A stretch of DNA of 64,000 bases from Acidisoma cellulosilyticum (lineage in GTDB: Bacteria; Pseudomonadota; Alphaproteobacteria; Acetobacterales; Acetobacteraceae): NCBI RefSeq assembly GCF_020621385.1, contig NZ_JAESVA010000007.1, positions 62,001 to 126,000 on the forward strand, in the 5' to 3' direction. Positions within the stretch are counted from its first letter, which is position 1, and the number at the start of each line of letters is the position of its first letter. The position numbers were made by a program, and so were the translations under genes. The notes under the pieces were generated by a model that did not search any database, was not told the DNA's origin, and saw only the letters and a list, made by a program, of their open reading frames with translations. Below are positions 28,673 through 39,782 of the stretch, one piece after another.

Positions 28673-31600
28673 ATGACATTTCAGAACAAGATCAATGCGC
28701 CCAGTGCCGAGAGGCTGGCTTCCGCGCCGGCATCCGCGCGGGAAACGCCGCGCATCTATCTGTTTCACCCTCTTTTGGCCGGGCCGATCGGCGATTGGGG
28801 GAAATGGTTCGACCATGCGGCGGGTCTGGGCTTTACCCATGTTCTGAGCGCGCCATTCTTCGCCGGCCCCAGCCTGCAATTGCCGAGCGATTTCTCTCGT
28901 GTTTTCGACGGGTTAGGCTGGGACGGTACGGCGGATGAGGCTCTGGCGGCCTATGCCAAGGCGGCCAGAAGCGCAGGGCTGCGGCCGCTGCTGGATATCT
29001 ATCCTGGCTTTGTCGCGGAGAATGCGGGCGCAGGGCTGTTCACGGTGCCGGCTGCCGATCACGCGCGCGACCCGCGGCATTATGCGGGATTTGCCGGCGC
29101 GGCTTCGGCCGATTGGACAAATGCGGCGGCCGAACTGGGTGATTTCTGGGCGTCCCACCTGGCCCAATGGCAGCAAGCCGGGATCGCCGGCTTTCGGGTC
29201 GACCTCAAGCAGATTGCGCCTGCCGAACGATTGGCGTTTCTCCGGTCGATCGGCGGCGCTGACACCGGCGAGTTGTTCGGCTGGACGCCGGGACTGCCTT
29301 GGGCCGAGGTCAAGGCTCTATCGGGCAGCGGCCTCGATTTCGTTTTCTCGTCATTGCCCTGGTGGGATTTCCGCAGCGATTGGTTCTGGGAGGAGGCGGC
29401 GATGCTGGACGGCATCGCGCCGACCATTGCGCCGCTGGAAGATCCCTTCGGCAAGCCCTTGGCCGCGTCCATCGGCGATATCGGTCTGCTCGGCAACGCG
29501 CAAAAACGGCTGGTGAACTTCGCCGCCGCTACCGGCCAGGGGCTGATGATGCCGATGGGGTTCGAATCCGGCGCGACCAGGCCCTGGGATGCGCGGCGCG
29601 GGCATGATTTGCCGCGCGAAACCTTGCCCGATCTGGCGGCGGCTTTGCGGCAGGTCACGGCCATTCCCGGCAATGGCACGACGCTGCGCATCGGCAGCCC
29701 GACCGGCGATGTCTTCTCGTTCGTTCGCAGCGAAGCCGATCTGCGCTTCGCAGAAGAGGCGGAGTTGATGCTGTTCAACCCGTCCTTGCGGCGGCGTGTG
29801 ACGGCACCGATCGAAAACGCCATGACGGCGCTGAGCGGTCGCTTTCTGCCCGGCACGGCGATGGCGCAGTCGCTGTCGCTGGAACCGGGTGCGTTGAAGA
29901 CCCTGCTGCTCCGCCGCCACAAGACGGAAGCCAAGCCTGCGCCGGCCTTGACCGAGACGGTGAAAAAGGCGGCCGACCTGTCCCAGCGGGTCGCGATCGA
30001 AGCGGTCGCCCCGTCCGTGGATGACGGGCGGTTTCCCGTGAAACGTCTGGCCGGTGAAATCGTCACCGTCACCGCCGATATCCTGTGTGACGGGCATGAC
30101 CAGCTTTCGGCCGCTTTGCATTGGCGCAAGACAGGGGACGCGTCCTGGCAGCAGGCGCGGTTGAACCTGATCAATAACGACCGTTGGCAGGCGCCCTTCT
30201 TCCTCGCTGAAATCGGCGTCTATGAATTCTTCGTCGAAGCCTGGCGCGATCAATTCGCGAGCTACCGCGATGAGCTGGGCAAGAAGCATCGCGCCGGTGT
30301 TGATGTGACGGTGGAGTTGATGGAGGGCCGGCATCTGCTGGCCGCCGCCGGTGCGCCGCTGGGCCAGGCGCTCGCGCGCTTTGATCTGGCATCGCAGGAA
30401 GACAGGATCGCGTTGCTGCTCTCGGCCGAGATTGCGCAGCAGATGATGGATATCGATCCGCGTCCCTTCGCGACGCGGTCCGGCATTCACAGCATCGATG
30501 CCGATCGGCTGGAAAGCCGTTTTGCCAGTTGGTATGAAATCTTCCCCCGCTCGATGAGCGACGATCCCGCGCGGCACGGCACGTTCCGCGATGTGGAAAA
30601 GCACCTGCCGCGCATTCGCGATATGGGATTCAACGTTCTTTATTTTCCGCCGATCCATCCCATCGGCCATAGCAATCGCAAGGGCCCCAATAATACTCTG
30701 ACGCCGGGGCCGCATGATCCCGGCAGCCCTTATGCCGTCGGCAATGAGACGGGCGGGCATGATGCCATTCACGCTGAACTCGGCACGCTGGAGGATTTCC
30801 TGCATATGCGGGAAGCGGCGGCGGCGCATGGGCTGGAAATCGCGCTGGATTTCGCCATTCAATGCGCGCCCGATCATCCCTGGCTGAAGCAGCATCCCGG
30901 CTGGTTCGACTGGCGGCCGGATGGGTCGATCAAATATGCCGAGAATCCGCCTAAGAAATACCAGGACATCGTCAACGTCGATTTCTATGCGCGTGACGCC
31001 ATCCCGGGTCTTTGGGTCGCACTCGCCGAGGTCGTGCTGTTCTGGTGTGAGCAGGGCGTGCGCATCTTCCGCGTCGACAACCCGCATACCAAACCCTTTC
31101 CCTTCTGGGAATGGATGATTGCGCAAGTAAAGGCACGCTTTCCGGATACGCTGTTCCTGGCGGAAGCTTTCACGCGGCCGAAGATCATGAACCGGCTCGG
31201 CAAGATCGGCTTCAGCCAGTCCTATACCTATTTCACCTGGCGCAATACGCGCGCCGAACTGGAAGATTATCTGACGACGCTGACGACCGGTCCGGAAGCG
31301 GATTTCTTCCGCCCGAATTTCTTCGTCAATACGCCCGACATCAATCCGGTCTTTTTGCAGACGTCCGGCCGGCCGGGTCATTTGATCCGTGCGGCATTGG
31401 CCGCGACCTTGGCCGGTTTGTGGGGTGTCTATTCCGGTTTCGAACTCTGCGAAGCGACGCCGCTACCCGGCCGGGAAGAATATCTCGATTCCGAGAAATA
31501 CCAGATCCGCGCCTGGGATTGGCAGCGGACCGGCAATATTGTGGCTGAGATCACGCTGCTCAACCGGTTGCGGCAGCAGAACCCGGCGCTGCAATCCCAT

Positions 31601-31891
31601 CTCGGCCTGCGCTTTCTGCCATCCGACAACGACCAGGTCATGATCTACGAAAAATCGAATGCGGATCGCAGCAACGTCGTTATCGTCGCCGTCAGCCTCG
31701 ATCCGGCCAAGCCGCAGAGCGCCAATACCATCATTCCCTTCTATGCCTGGCGTGTGCCCGACAATGGCGCGTTGACCGTGACGGACCTTGTGCCGGGTCG
31801 CCGCCGGACCTGGCAAGGAAAATGGCAAAGCGTTTCGCTTGACCCGAGCTTCCCCTTTGCCCTGTGGCGCGTTGAGCCGGAGATTACCTGA
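28673..31891 (+). CDS. glgE: Alpha-1,4-glucan:maltose-1-phosphate maltosyltransferase GlgE with extra N-terminal amylase-like domain
   Basis: About 1072 residues. The C-terminal 610 are canonical GlgE: a DUF3416 domain (about 455-550), then a GH13 barrel beginning ASWYEIFPRSMSDD, with PPIHPIGHSNRKGPNN, nucleophile Asp in IFRVDNPHTKPFPFWEW (about 800) and acid Glu in FLAEAFTRPK (about 830). It adds maltosyl units from maltose 1-phosphate to alpha-glucan. The first 430 residues are a second, diverged GH13-like domain in which only GFRVD is recognisable; actinobacterial GlgE (about 660-700) lacks this. The start at 28673 has GGAGAGAGA ahead. First gene of a tight operon. Confidence 0.95.
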   Translation: MTFQNKINAPSAERLASAPASARETPRIYLFHPLLAGPIGDWGKWFDHAAGLGFTHVLSAPFFAGPSLQLPSDFSRVFDGLGWDGTADEALAAYAKAARSAGLRPLLDIYPGFVAENAGAGLFTVPAADHARDPRHYAGFAGAASADWTNAAAELGDFWASHLAQWQQAGIAGFRVDLKQIAPAERLAFLRSIGGADTGELFGWTPGLPWAEVKALSGSGLDFVFSSLPWWDFRSDWFWEEAAMLDGIAPTIAPLEDPFGKPLAASIGDIGLLGNAQKRLVNFAAATGQGLMMPMGFESGATRPWDARRGHDLPRETLPDLAAALRQVTAIPGNGTTLRIGSPTGDVFSFVRSEADLRFAEEAELMLFNPSLRRRVTAPIENAMTALSGRFLPGTAMAQSLSLEPGALKTLLLRRHKTEAKPAPALTETVKKAADLSQRVAIEAVAPSVDDGRFPVKRLAGEIVTVTADILCDGHDQLSAALHWRKTGDASWQQARLNLINNDRWQAPFFLAEIGVYEFFVEAWRDQFASYRDELGKKHRAGVDVTVELMEGRHLLAAAGAPLGQALARFDLASQEDRIALLLSAEIAQQMMDIDPRPFATRSGIHSIDADRLESRFASWYEIFPRSMSDDPARHGTFRDVEKHLPRIRDMGFNVLYFPPIHPIGHSNRKGPNNTLTPGPHDPGSPYAVGNETGGHDAIHAELGTLEDFLHMREAAAAHGLEIALDFAIQCAPDHPWLKQHPGWFDWRPDGSIKYAENPPKKYQDIVNVDFYARDAIPGLWVALAEVVLFWCEQGVRIFRVDNPHTKPFPFWEWMIAQVKARFPDTLFLAEAFTRPKIMNRLGKIGFSQSYTYFTWRNTRAELEDYLTTLTTGPEADFFRPNFFVNTPDINPVFLQTSGRPGHLIRAALAATLAGLWGVYSGFELCEATPLPGREEYLDSEKYQIRAWDWQRTGNIVAEITLLNRLRQQNPALQSHLGLRFLPSDNDQVMIYEKSNADRSNVVIVAVSLDPAKPQSANTIIPFYAWRVPDNGALTVTDLVPGRRRTWQGKWQSVSLDPSFPFALWRVEPEIT

Positions 31892-31893
31892 CC

Positions 31894-34800
31894 ATGGACA
31901 GCATGACCCAGACCCAAACATCGACCCAGACACCGGCCCAAATCCAGACCGGGACCATTATGGACGATCCGCTATGGTATAAGGATGCGGTCATCTACCA
32001 ACTGCATCTGAAGTCTTTCTTCGATGCCGATAATGACGGCGTCGGCGATTTCAAAGGCTTGCTGCAGAAGCTGCATTACATCGCTGAGCTTGGCGTCACG
32101 GCTATCTGGATTTTGCCCTTCTATCCTTCGCCGCGCCGCGACGACGGCTATGATATCGCTGATTACCGCTCGGTCCATGAGGATTACGGCGATCTGGAGG
32201 ATGTTAAGCGGTTCGTCGATGCAGCCCATGCGCTGGGCTTGCGCGTGATCACCGAACTGGTGATCAACCATACCAGCGATCAGCATCCTTGGTTTCAGGC
32301 GGCAAGGCGCGCGCCGCCGGGCTCACCCGAGCGCGACTTTTATGTCTGGTCGGATACGGATACCAAATACGCCGGCACACGCATTATCTTCGTCGATACC
32401 GAAAAGAGCAATTGGACCTGGGATGACACGGCCCAGGCCTATTACTGGCACCGCTTCTATTCGCATCAACCGGACCTGAATTTCGACAATCCGGCGGTGA
32501 TGGACGAAGTGCTCAGCGTCATGCGCTTCTGGCTGGATATGGGCATCGATGGCTTGCGCCTTGACGCGGTGCCTTATCTGGTCGAGCGGGAAGGCACGAT
32601 CAACGAAAACCTGCCCGAAACCCATGTGCTTCTGAAGCGCATCCGGGCAGAGATGGATGCGCATTCGCCCGGCAAAATGCTGCTGGCGGAGGCCAATCAA
32701 TGGCCGGAAGATGCGCAGGTCTATTTCGGCGATGGCGACGAATGCCATATGTCCTTCCACTTCCCCTTGATGCCGCGCATGTATATGGCGATCGCCCGGG
32801 AAGATCGTTTTCCTGTCACCGATATCATGCGGCAGACCCCGGATATTCCGGACAATTGCCAATGGGCTATTTTCCTGCGCAACCATGACGAGCTGACGCT
32901 GGAAATGGTGACGGATAGCGAGCGCGATTACCTGTGGGAGACCTATGCCCATGATCGTCGCGCGCGTTTGAACCTTGGCATTCGCCGTCGCCTGGCCCCG
33001 CTGCTGGAACGCGACCGCCGCCGGATCGAGCTGATGAACACCCTGCTGCTGTCGATGCCCGGCACGCCCGTCATCTATTACGGCGACGAGATCGGCATGG
33101 GCGACAATATCCATCTCGGCGATCGTGACGGCGTGCGCACGCCCATGCAGTGGTCCTATGACCGCAACGGCGGCTTTTCCCGCGCCGATCCGGCGTCGCT
33201 GGTGCTGCCGGCCATCATGGACCCGCTCTACGGATTCCAGGCGCTGAACGTCGAAGCGCAGGAATCGGATCGTCATTCGCTGCTGCATTGGACAAGGCGG
33301 ATGCTGGCCGTGCGCAAAAGCCATCCGGCTTTCGGCCGGGGTACATTGCGTTTCCTTTATCCCGGCAATCGCAAGATCTTCGCCTATCTGCGCGAAATTC
33401 CGGGAGAGAACGGAGAGACGGTTCTGTGCGTCTGCAACCTGTCCCGCACAGCGCAGGCAGTGGAGCTTGACCTGTCGACCATGGCCGGGCGCGTGCCGGT
33501 TGATATCGTCGGCGGTTCGGTCTTTCCGCCGATCGGGCAATTGCCTTATCTGCTGACGCTGGTGCCTTACGGCAGTTTCTGGTTCCTGCTGGCGCAGCAG
33601 GCGGAATTGCCGACCTGGCATACCCCGGCGCCGGAACCGCTGCCGGAATTCGCGACTCTCGTGGTGCGCAATGGCGTGTCCGACATTGCCATACCGGCCT
33701 CGAAACGCGTGCTGGAAGGCGAATCCCTGCCGGCCTATGTCAGCAAGCGCCGCTGGTTCGGCGCCAAGGATAAGCGCGTCGATCGCCTGACCCTGGCCTA
33801 TACGGTGCCGCTGCCCGGTGCGGCGGATGTTCTGCTCGCGGAAATCGAATGCGAAAGCAACGGGCAGACCGAGCGTTACGTGCTGCCGCTCGGGATTTCC
33901 TGGGAGGGGGAGGCTGCCCCGGCCCTGGTGCAGCAGCTCGCTTTGGCGCGCGTGCGCCTGTTCCGCCGTGTCGGTCTGCTGACCGATGCCTTTGCCTTGG
34001 ACGCCTTTGCGACCGGCATCGTCTCGCATCTGATCGGGCAAAGCCGCCTGAGCATTCCGGGCGGCGAAATCCGCTTCGAGCCGAGTTCCATAGCCGGGAC
34101 CTTGGCTTTGGCCGAGACGCCCGAGATCCGCCGCTTGTCCGCCGAGCAGTCGAACAGTTCTCTCGTCGTGGGGGACGAGTTTGTCGTCAAACTCATCCGT
34201 CATGTCAGCCCCGGCATCAATCCGGAAGGCGAGATGACGCGCTACCTGACCGAGAAGGGGTTCACGAATACGGCGCCTTTGGTGGGTGAGGTCTTGCGCA
34301 TCGATGCCGACGGCACGCCGAATACTTTGATGATCGTGCAAAAATTTGTCCGCAACCAGGGTGACGGCTGGAGCTGGACACAGGATTACCTCACCCGTGC
34401 GGTGGCGGAAATCGCCCTTGTCGGTCCGCAGGACGGGGCGGAGCAAGACCTTTTCGGCCAGTATACGACCTTCGCCGAGGCGCTTGGCCGGCGCCTGGGT
34501 GAACTGCATGCCGTGCTCGCCGAACCGAGCAGCGATCCCGATTTCGCGCCCGAGGTGGTGGATGCGGCGATGGCTGAGGAATGGGCGCGTTCGGCGATCG
34601 AGCAGATCGATCTGGCCTTCGCGCTGCTGGATGAACGCGCCGATTGGCCGGACGCCGAGGCAGAGGGATTGGCCCGCGACGTGCTGGCCAGAAAGGACGC
34701 GTTGATCGGTCTGGTGCGTGAGCGCGCGAAGCGCGGCATCGGGTCGCTGCGCACGCGCATTCACGGCGATTTCCATCTCGGTCAGGTTCTGGTCGTGCAG

Positions 34801-35235
34801 AACGACGCCTATATCATCGATTTCGAGGGTGAGCCGGCAAGGCCGCTGCATCAGCGGCGGATGAAATCCTCTGGCCTGCGTGACCTGGCCGGCGTCCTGC
34901 GCAGCCTTGACTATGCCATGGCGACCGCGGCCGGTGCGCATTCCACCAATGCCTTGCCGCCGCAGGCGGCCGAGCGGCATGTCATTCTGCTGGAGCAGTT
35001 CCGTCTTTATGCGGAAGAAGCCTTGCTGGATGCCTATCGGGATGCCTTGCGTGCCGCCGACAACCCTTGGGTCAGACCGGAAGCCGAGGAGGCGCTGCTC
35101 GATCTTTTCCTGATCGAAAAGGCGGCCTATGAAATCCGCTACGAGATCACCAACCGGCCGAGCTGGCTCTCCATCCCGCTGCGGGGGCTGCATGATATCG
35201 CGGCCCGGCTGCTGATACCGGAGGGTGTGGCATGA
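31894..35235 (+). CDS. treS: Trehalose synthase - maltokinase fusion (TreS-Pep2)
   Basis: 1113 residues. TreS occupies about 25-590: GH13 regions [26 protein letters not shown] (nucleophile Asp near 219), [11 protein letters not shown] (acid Glu) and [12 protein letters not shown]. From about 615 the maltokinase begins ([12 protein letters not shown]), with the kinase loop [12 protein letters not shown] near 956 and IIDFEGEP near 975. It isomerises trehalose to maltose and phosphorylates the maltose with ATP, making the GlgE substrate. The start lies 2 bases after glgE; internal ATGs at 31903 and 31960 are possible starts. It overlaps glgB by four bases. Confidence 0.95.
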   Translation: MDSMTQTQTSTQTPAQIQTGTIMDDPLWYKDAVIYQLHLKSFFDADNDGVGDFKGLLQKLHYIAELGVTAIWILPFYPSPRRDDGYDIADYRSVHEDYGDLEDVKRFVDAAHALGLRVITELVINHTSDQHPWFQAARRAPPGSPERDFYVWSDTDTKYAGTRIIFVDTEKSNWTWDDTAQAYYWHRFYSHQPDLNFDNPAVMDEVLSVMRFWLDMGIDGLRLDAVPYLVEREGTINENLPETHVLLKRIRAEMDAHSPGKMLLAEANQWPEDAQVYFGDGDECHMSFHFPLMPRMYMAIAREDRFPVTDIMRQTPDIPDNCQWAIFLRNHDELTLEMVTDSERDYLWETYAHDRRARLNLGIRRRLAPLLERDRRRIELMNTLLLSMPGTPVIYYGDEIGMGDNIHLGDRDGVRTPMQWSYDRNGGFSRADPASLVLPAIMDPLYGFQALNVEAQESDRHSLLHWTRRMLAVRKSHPAFGRGTLRFLYPGNRKIFAYLREIPGENGETVLCVCNLSRTAQAVELDLSTMAGRVPVDIVGGSVFPPIGQLPYLLTLVPYGSFWFLLAQQAELPTWHTPAPEPLPEFATLVVRNGVSDIAIPASKRVLEGESLPAYVSKRRWFGAKDKRVDRLTLAYTVPLPGAADVLLAEIECESNGQTERYVLPLGISWEGEAAPALVQQLALARVRLFRRVGLLTDAFALDAFATGIVSHLIGQSRLSIPGGEIRFEPSSIAGTLALAETPEIRRLSAEQSNSSLVVGDEFVVKLIRHVSPGINPEGEMTRYLTEKGFTNTAPLVGEVLRIDADGTPNTLMIVQKFVRNQGDGWSWTQDYLTRAVAEIALVGPQDGAEQDLFGQYTTFAEALGRRLGELHAVLAEPSSDPDFAPEVVDAAMAEEWARSAIEQIDLAFALLDERADWPDAEAEGLARDVLARKDALIGLVRERAKRGIGSLRTRIHGDFHLGQVLVVQNDAYIIDFEGEPARPLHQRRMKSSGLRDLAGVLRSLDYAMATAAGAHSTNALPPQAAERHVILLEQFRLYAEEALLDAYRDALRAADNPWVRPEAEEALLDLFLIEKAAYEIRYEITNRPSWLSIPLRGLHDIAARLLIPEGVA

Positions 35236-37430
35236 GCGCCATCCTGACCGATACGCACGCGCCCGATGGGGGCGCGGTGGAAGCGATTGTGCAAGCCCGG
35301 CATGGCGATCCCTTCGCTGTCATGGGCCCGCATGAGGCAGAGGGCGGTTGTGCGATCCGTTGCTTCCTGCCCGGTGCCATCAAGGTGGACGTCCTGTCGC
35401 GGGAAAGCGGGCAGAGACTGGGCGAGCTTTTTCTTCTTGATGCGGCGGGTTTTTGGAGCGGTTTTGTTCCCGCCCATGTTCCCTATCGCTTGCGTGTCAC
35501 CCGGCCCGACAGTCTTGTTGTCATCGACGACGCTTATGCGTTTGGGCCGTCGCTCGGTGATGTCGATATCTATCTTCTGGCGGAAGGCCGGCACCGGGAG
35601 ATTGGGCGGGTTCTGGGGGCCCATCTGGCCCGTCAGGACGGCGTCACCGGCACGCGGTTTGCCGTCTGGGCACCGAATGCGCGGCGCGTTTCCGTCGTCG
35701 GCAGCTTCAACGACTGGGACGGACGCCGGCATCCGATGCGCTATCATCCCGGCGGCGGGGTGTGGGAGATGTTCATCCCCGGCGTGACGGCGGGCGCTGC
35801 CTATAAATACGAAATCCTGGGGCCGCAGGGTTGGGTTCTGCCGCTGAAGGCTGACCCGGTGGCGAGTGCCGCGCAGGTGCCCCCGGCGACGGCGTCCCTT
35901 GTCACCGATGACCGTTTCGTCTGGACCGATCACGATTGGATGGAGACGCGGCAGGCCCGCGCCAATGCGCATGACGCGCCGATTTCCGTCTATGAGGTTC
36001 ATGCCGGGTCCTGGGCGCCTGCGGGCGGCGAGGGTCAGGACGTGTGGAGCGAGCTGGCGGAAAAGCTTGTCCCCTATGTCACCGCCATGGGCTTCACCCA
36101 TGTCGAATTCATGCCGGTGATGGAGCATCCCTTCGGCGGCAGCTGGGGCTATCAGCCTTTGGGGCAGTTCGCGCCTTCCGCGCGCTGGGGCAGCCCCGAA
36201 AACTTCGCGCGTCTGGTCGACCGCTGCCATCAAGCCGGGATCGGCGTCATTCTGGATTGGGTGCCGGCGCATTTTCCGGGCGACGCGCATGGCCTGGCGC
36301 AGTTCGACGGCACGCCGCTGTACGAACATGCCGATCCGAAGGAAGGCTTCCATCAGGACTGGAATACCTACATCTACAATCTGGGCCGTAACGAGGTGCG
36401 TGGATTCCTCATCGGCAGCGCGCTGCATTGGCTGGAGCATTATCATATCGATGCGCTGCGCGTGGATGCCGTCGCATCCATGCTGTATCGCGATTACAGC
36501 CGCAAACAGGGCGAATGGGTGCCGAACATATACGGCGGCCGCGAAAACCTGGAGTCCATTTCGTTCATTCGGGAACTCTCTGAAGTTGTCGTCGGCCGCT
36601 GCCCTGGCGCTTCCCTGATGGCCGAGGAAAGCACGGCTTTTCCTGGCGTCAGCCGCCCGGTGAGCGAAGGTGGGCTGGGCTTCGACTATAAGTGGAACAT
36701 GGGCTGGATGCATGACACGCTGCATTACATGCAGGAGGAAAGCATTCATCGCCGCTGGCATCACGATCAGATCGCCTTCGGCCTCGTCTATGCTTTTTCC
36801 GAGAATTTCATTCTGCCGCTGTCCCATGATGAGGTGGTCTACGGCAAAGGATCGCTCATCCAGAAGATGAGCGGCGACCACTGGCAGAAATTCGCCAATC
36901 TGCGCGCCTATTTCGGTTTCATGTGGACGCATCCCGGCAAGAAGCTGATCTTCATGGGCGGCGAATTCGCGCAGGAACGCGAATGGAACCACGACCTGCC
37001 GCTGGACTGGTTTCTGCTCGACAGGCCGGATCATGCCGGTGTGCAATTGCTGCTCAGCGACCTCAATGCCGTCTATCGCAGTCTGCCCGCGCTGCATCGG
37101 CGGGACAGCCGTGGCGACGGTTTTCAATGGGTTGTGCTGCATGACAGCGATCAGAGTGTTTTCGCGTATCTGCGCTACGGGGAAGAGGGCGACAAGCCCG
37201 TGCTTGTGGTTTGCAATATGACGCCTGTTCCACGGCAAGGATATCGTCTTGGTGTGCCGCGCGGCGGCGGTTGGCGAGAGGTGCTAAACACGGATGGAGA
37301 GCGTTACGGCGGTTCCAATCTCGGCAATGGGGGATGGGTAAATGCGGCCGAGGAAGGCTGGGGCGAGTTCCCGGCGAGCTTGACACTCACCTTGCCGCCG
37401 CTCAGCACCGTCATATTCGAATCGGCCTGA
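35232..37430 (+). CDS. glgB: 1,4-alpha-glucan branching enzyme
   Basis: A 732-residue GH13 branching enzyme with an N-terminal segment, a CBM48 domain (about 130-225, [20 protein letters not shown]) and a catalytic barrel. GH13 regions seen: [26 protein letters not shown] (nucleophile near 409), [12 protein letters not shown] (acid Glu) and [15 protein letters not shown]. It introduces alpha-1,6 branches into the GlgE product. It overlaps treS by ATGA and is followed by a VOC gene through a TGATG junction, all consistent with one mRNA. Confidence 0.96.
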   Translation: MSAILTDTHAPDGGAVEAIVQARHGDPFAVMGPHEAEGGCAIRCFLPGAIKVDVLSRESGQRLGELFLLDAAGFWSGFVPAHVPYRLRVTRPDSLVVIDDAYAFGPSLGDVDIYLLAEGRHREIGRVLGAHLARQDGVTGTRFAVWAPNARRVSVVGSFNDWDGRRHPMRYHPGGGVWEMFIPGVTAGAAYKYEILGPQGWVLPLKADPVASAAQVPPATASLVTDDRFVWTDHDWMETRQARANAHDAPISVYEVHAGSWAPAGGEGQDVWSELAEKLVPYVTAMGFTHVEFMPVMEHPFGGSWGYQPLGQFAPSARWGSPENFARLVDRCHQAGIGVILDWVPAHFPGDAHGLAQFDGTPLYEHADPKEGFHQDWNTYIYNLGRNEVRGFLIGSALHWLEHYHIDALRVDAVASMLYRDYSRKQGEWVPNIYGGRENLESISFIRELSEVVVGRCPGASLMAEESTAFPGVSRPVSEGGLGFDYKWNMGWMHDTLHYMQEESIHRRWHHDQIAFGLVYAFSENFILPLSHDEVVYGKGSLIQKMSGDHWQKFANLRAYFGFMWTHPGKKLIFMGGEFAQEREWNHDLPLDWFLLDRPDHAGVQLLLSDLNAVYRSLPALHRRDSRGDGFQWVVLHDSDQSVFAYLRYGEEGDKPVLVVCNMTPVPRQGYRLGVPRGGGWREVLNTDGERYGGSNLGNGGWVNAAEEGWGEFPASLTLTLPPLSTVIFESA

Positions 37431-37858
37431 TGCTCACACCCCGCGTCGGCCGCATTCTGGAGACGTCGCTTTACGTGGCGGATCTGGATCTGGCGCAGGG
37501 TTTCTATGAACTTGTCTTCGCCTTTCCCGTTCTGTTTCGGGACGCGCGCATGTGCGCGCTGGATGTGCCGGGCCGGCAGGCGCTGCTGCTGTTCAAGCAT
37601 GGCGCGACGATTGAGCCGAGCGAGACGCCTTTCGGCACGATCCCCGCCCATGGGTCCGAGGGTGTGCAGCATCTGTGCTTTTCCATCGCGCAGGAAGATA
37701 TCGCGCGCTGGCAGGTGCATCTGGACAGCCTCGGCATCGTCGTGGAAAGCCGTGTTGTCTGGCCCAGGGGCGGCACCAGCCTCTATTTTCGCGATCCGGA
37801 CGGCCATTCGTTGGAAGTGGGCACGCCCGGATTATGGGCCAATGATCCGATAGGGTGA
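37430..37858 (+). CDS. VOC (glyoxalase/bleomycin resistance) superfamily protein
   Basis: 142 residues with two beta-alpha-beta-beta-beta modules. The N-terminal half starts ILETSLYVADLDLAQGFYELVF and the C-terminal half ends YFRDPDGHSLEVGTPGLW, the usual VOC metal-site Glu being in LEVG. A His in GVQHLCFSI is another likely ligand. Its start shares one base with the glgB stop (TGATG). Role unknown; in a glycogen operon it could detoxify sugar-derived aldehydes such as methylglyoxal, or act as an unrelated dioxygenase or isomerase. Confidence 0.88.
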   Translation: MLTPRVGRILETSLYVADLDLAQGFYELVFAFPVLFRDARMCALDVPGRQALLLFKHGATIEPSETPFGTIPAHGSEGVQHLCFSIAQEDIARWQVHLDSLGIVVESRVVWPRGGTSLYFRDPDGHSLEVGTPGLWANDPIG

Positions 37859-37862
37859 GGTG

Positions 37863-39278
37863 TCACCCGACAACGGCAGCGCGGGCGCCTTTCTCCTGAA
37901 GCACCGTATAGGCCGCGACAACGGCATCCACGAAACGACTGTCCTGGGACAGATCCTGACCGAAAACCTCCGTCAGGCCGATTACGGCGCGCACGGCGGC
38001 AGCGGCGTCGGGCGCGGCGTCCTGCACGGTTTTCAACGTGTCGGCCAGCGGGTCGCGCACGTCGATTAGGCTGCCCTGCTCATCGATACCGCCGACATAG
38101 CGGATCCAGCCTGCGATCACGAGGGCGAGGCAAGGCAGCGGCAGGTCCTGCGCCAGTCTTTCGCGAATGGTGCCGAGCAGGCGCTGCGGCAGTTTCTGCG
38201 ATCCGTCCATGGCGATCTGCCAGGTGCGATGGCGGATCGCCGGATTGCTGAAACGCGCCTTCAGCGCCGCGACATAGGCGAGCAGGTCGGTATCGGGCGG
38301 CGCCGGCACCACGGGCACGATCTCCGTCTGCCACAGCCTTTCCACGAAAGCCGCATAGGCCTTGTCCTGCATGGTATCGGCAATCGTCTCATGCCCGCCG
38401 AGATAACCGAGATAGGCCAAGGCCGAATGCGCGCCGTTGAGCAGTCTCAGCTTCATATGTTCGAAGGGTTCGACATGCGCCACGAATTGTGCGCCACCGA
38501 TTTCCCAATGCGGACGCGCGTCCTCGACGAAACGATCCTCGATCACCCATTGGCGGAAGGGTTCATGCACGACAGGTGCGGCATCCGCGAACCCCGTCAG
38601 TTTTTCGACCTCCGCGATATCGGCCTCGGTTGTCGCGGGCACGATGCGATCGACCATCGCGCAAGGAAATTGCCCTTCCGCCGCGATCCAACTTGCCAGA
38701 TCGGGCGACATGCGTTCGGCGAATTCGCGCACAAGGCCAGCGACGACATGGCCGTTCGCCGGCAGGTTGTCACAGCATAGCACGGTGAAGGGCGGCAGAC
38801 CGGCGGCCTGGCGGCGACGCAGCGCTTCCACAATGAAACCGATCGCGCCTTTGGGCGCGGCAGGGTTGGCGAGATCATGCATAATCGTCGGATGCGACCA
38901 GTTCAGCTTGCCCGTCGCCGGATCATGGCAATAGCCCTTCTCCGTAATCGTCAGCGTCACGATGCGCGTCGCGGGCAAACTCATGACGGCCAGCACGGCG
39001 TCTGGGTCTTCCGGCGCGACCAGCACGCCCGTCAGGCAAGTGACGAGACGCGGGCGATTGCCCTCCGGCCGGCGCTCCAGCGCGGTGTAAAGACAATCCT
39101 GCGGGGCGAGATGGTCGCGCTGGTCCGGCCGTTGCAGGCTGACGCCGATGATGCCCCAGTCATGATCCTGCGCGTCCTCGGTATAAAGCGCCAGATGCGC
39201 GCGGGCGAAGGCGCCCAGGCCCAGATGGACGATGCCGGTTTCCCAGCCCTTCTGCTGTTCCGTTCTGTGCAGCCGCAT
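37863..39278 (-). CDS. Mannitol/fructuronate-type long-chain dehydrogenase
   Basis: A 471-residue polyol/aldonate dehydrogenase. It has an N-terminal NAD region (IVHLGLGAFARAHLALYTEDA), the central PFTVLCCDNLPANGHVV and CAMVDRIVPATTEADI typical of mannitol dehydrogenase/UxuB/UxaB relatives, and the catalytic lysine region MKLRLLNGAHSALAYLGYLGG. It would interconvert a ketose or keto-acid and a polyol; mannitol/fructose or fructuronate/mannonate are the candidates. It converges on the GlgE operon, four bases from the VOC stop. Confidence 0.9.
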   Translation of the reverse strand: MRLHRTEQQKGWETGIVHLGLGAFARAHLALYTEDAQDHDWGIIGVSLQRPDQRDHLAPQDCLYTALERRPEGNRPRLVTCLTGVLVAPEDPDAVLAVMSLPATRIVTLTITEKGYCHDPATGKLNWSHPTIMHDLANPAAPKGAIGFIVEALRRRQAAGLPPFTVLCCDNLPANGHVVAGLVREFAERMSPDLASWIAAEGQFPCAMVDRIVPATTEADIAEVEKLTGFADAAPVVHEPFRQWVIEDRFVEDARPHWEIGGAQFVAHVEPFEHMKLRLLNGAHSALAYLGYLGGHETIADTMQDKAYAAFVERLWQTEIVPVVPAPPDTDLLAYVAALKARFSNPAIRHRTWQIAMDGSQKLPQRLLGTIRERLAQDLPLPCLALVIAGWIRYVGGIDEQGSLIDVRDPLADTLKTVQDAAPDAAAAVRAVIGLTEVFGQDLSQDSRFVDAVVAAYTVLQEKGARAAVVG

Positions 39279-39389
39279 GGCGTTTCTCTCTCACCCAAGC
39301 TTCATCCAGGCGCGCTTTGAGCCCGTCCCGGCAATGCGCTAGCTTAACCCCCGCAGTCGTAATTTGGTATAACAGCAAGGAATAGAGCG

Positions 39390-39719
39390 ATGTTCGTGGC
39401 AATGAACCGCTTTCGCGTCATCAAGGATGAGGCTGGTGCCTTCGAGGACCGCTGGATCGGCCGCGACAGCCAGCTGCATACCGTGCCCGGCTTCGTCAGC
39501 TTCAATCTGCTGCGCGGGCCGGAGCGCGAGGATCACATCCTGTATGCCTCCCACACGATCTGGAAGGACCACGCGGATTTCGAGGCCTGGACGAAGTCGG
39601 AGGCCTTCCGCTTGGCCCATGCCGGGGCGGGCGGGGCGAAGCCGCTGACGCTCGGCCATCCCGAATTCGAAGGGTTTTCGTCGGTCGATGCGGCCGCGCG
39701 GGGTGAGCAGTCGGTTTAA
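39390..39719 (+). CDS. Antibiotic biosynthesis monooxygenase (ABM) domain protein, HmoA/IsdG-like
   Basis: A 109-residue ABM ferredoxin-like fold. The N-terminus has FVAMNRFRVI, with Asn near 6, then GFVSFNLLRG and the W...F..W....F...H pattern (TIWKDHADFEAWTKSEAFRLAH). Asn, Trp and His at such positions are the catalytic set of IsdG-type haem-degrading enzymes, so a haem-related or small-molecule monooxygenase role is likely. AAGGAA precedes the ATG. It is a single gene, divergent from the mannitol-type dehydrogenase. Confidence 0.82.
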   Translation: MFVAMNRFRVIKDEAGAFEDRWIGRDSQLHTVPGFVSFNLLRGPEREDHILYASHTIWKDHADFEAWTKSEAFRLAHAGAGGAKPLTLGHPEFEGFSSVDAAARGEQSV

Positions 39720-39740
39720 GGCGCGTTTCGCTCGCGCGGC

Positions 39741-39764
39741 CGGGTAGGTCCGCGGAAGACGATT
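39741..39764. repeat. Remnant of the palindromic element family
   Basis: CGGGTAGGTCCGCGG followed by AAGACGATT matches the right-hand edge of elements B, C and E, without its inner hairpin. It lies in the 63-bp gap between the ABM gene and the GNAT gene. Confidence 0.5.
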
Positions 39765-39782
39765 TTGGACGGCGGCCAAGCC

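Noticed and set aside
32323-35193. Open frame of over 950 codons on the minus strand inside treS-pep2
   Set aside because: It is antisense to a clearly recognisable enzyme with all its motifs. Such long antisense frames are common in GC-rich DNA with biased third positions, and its translation shows no family.
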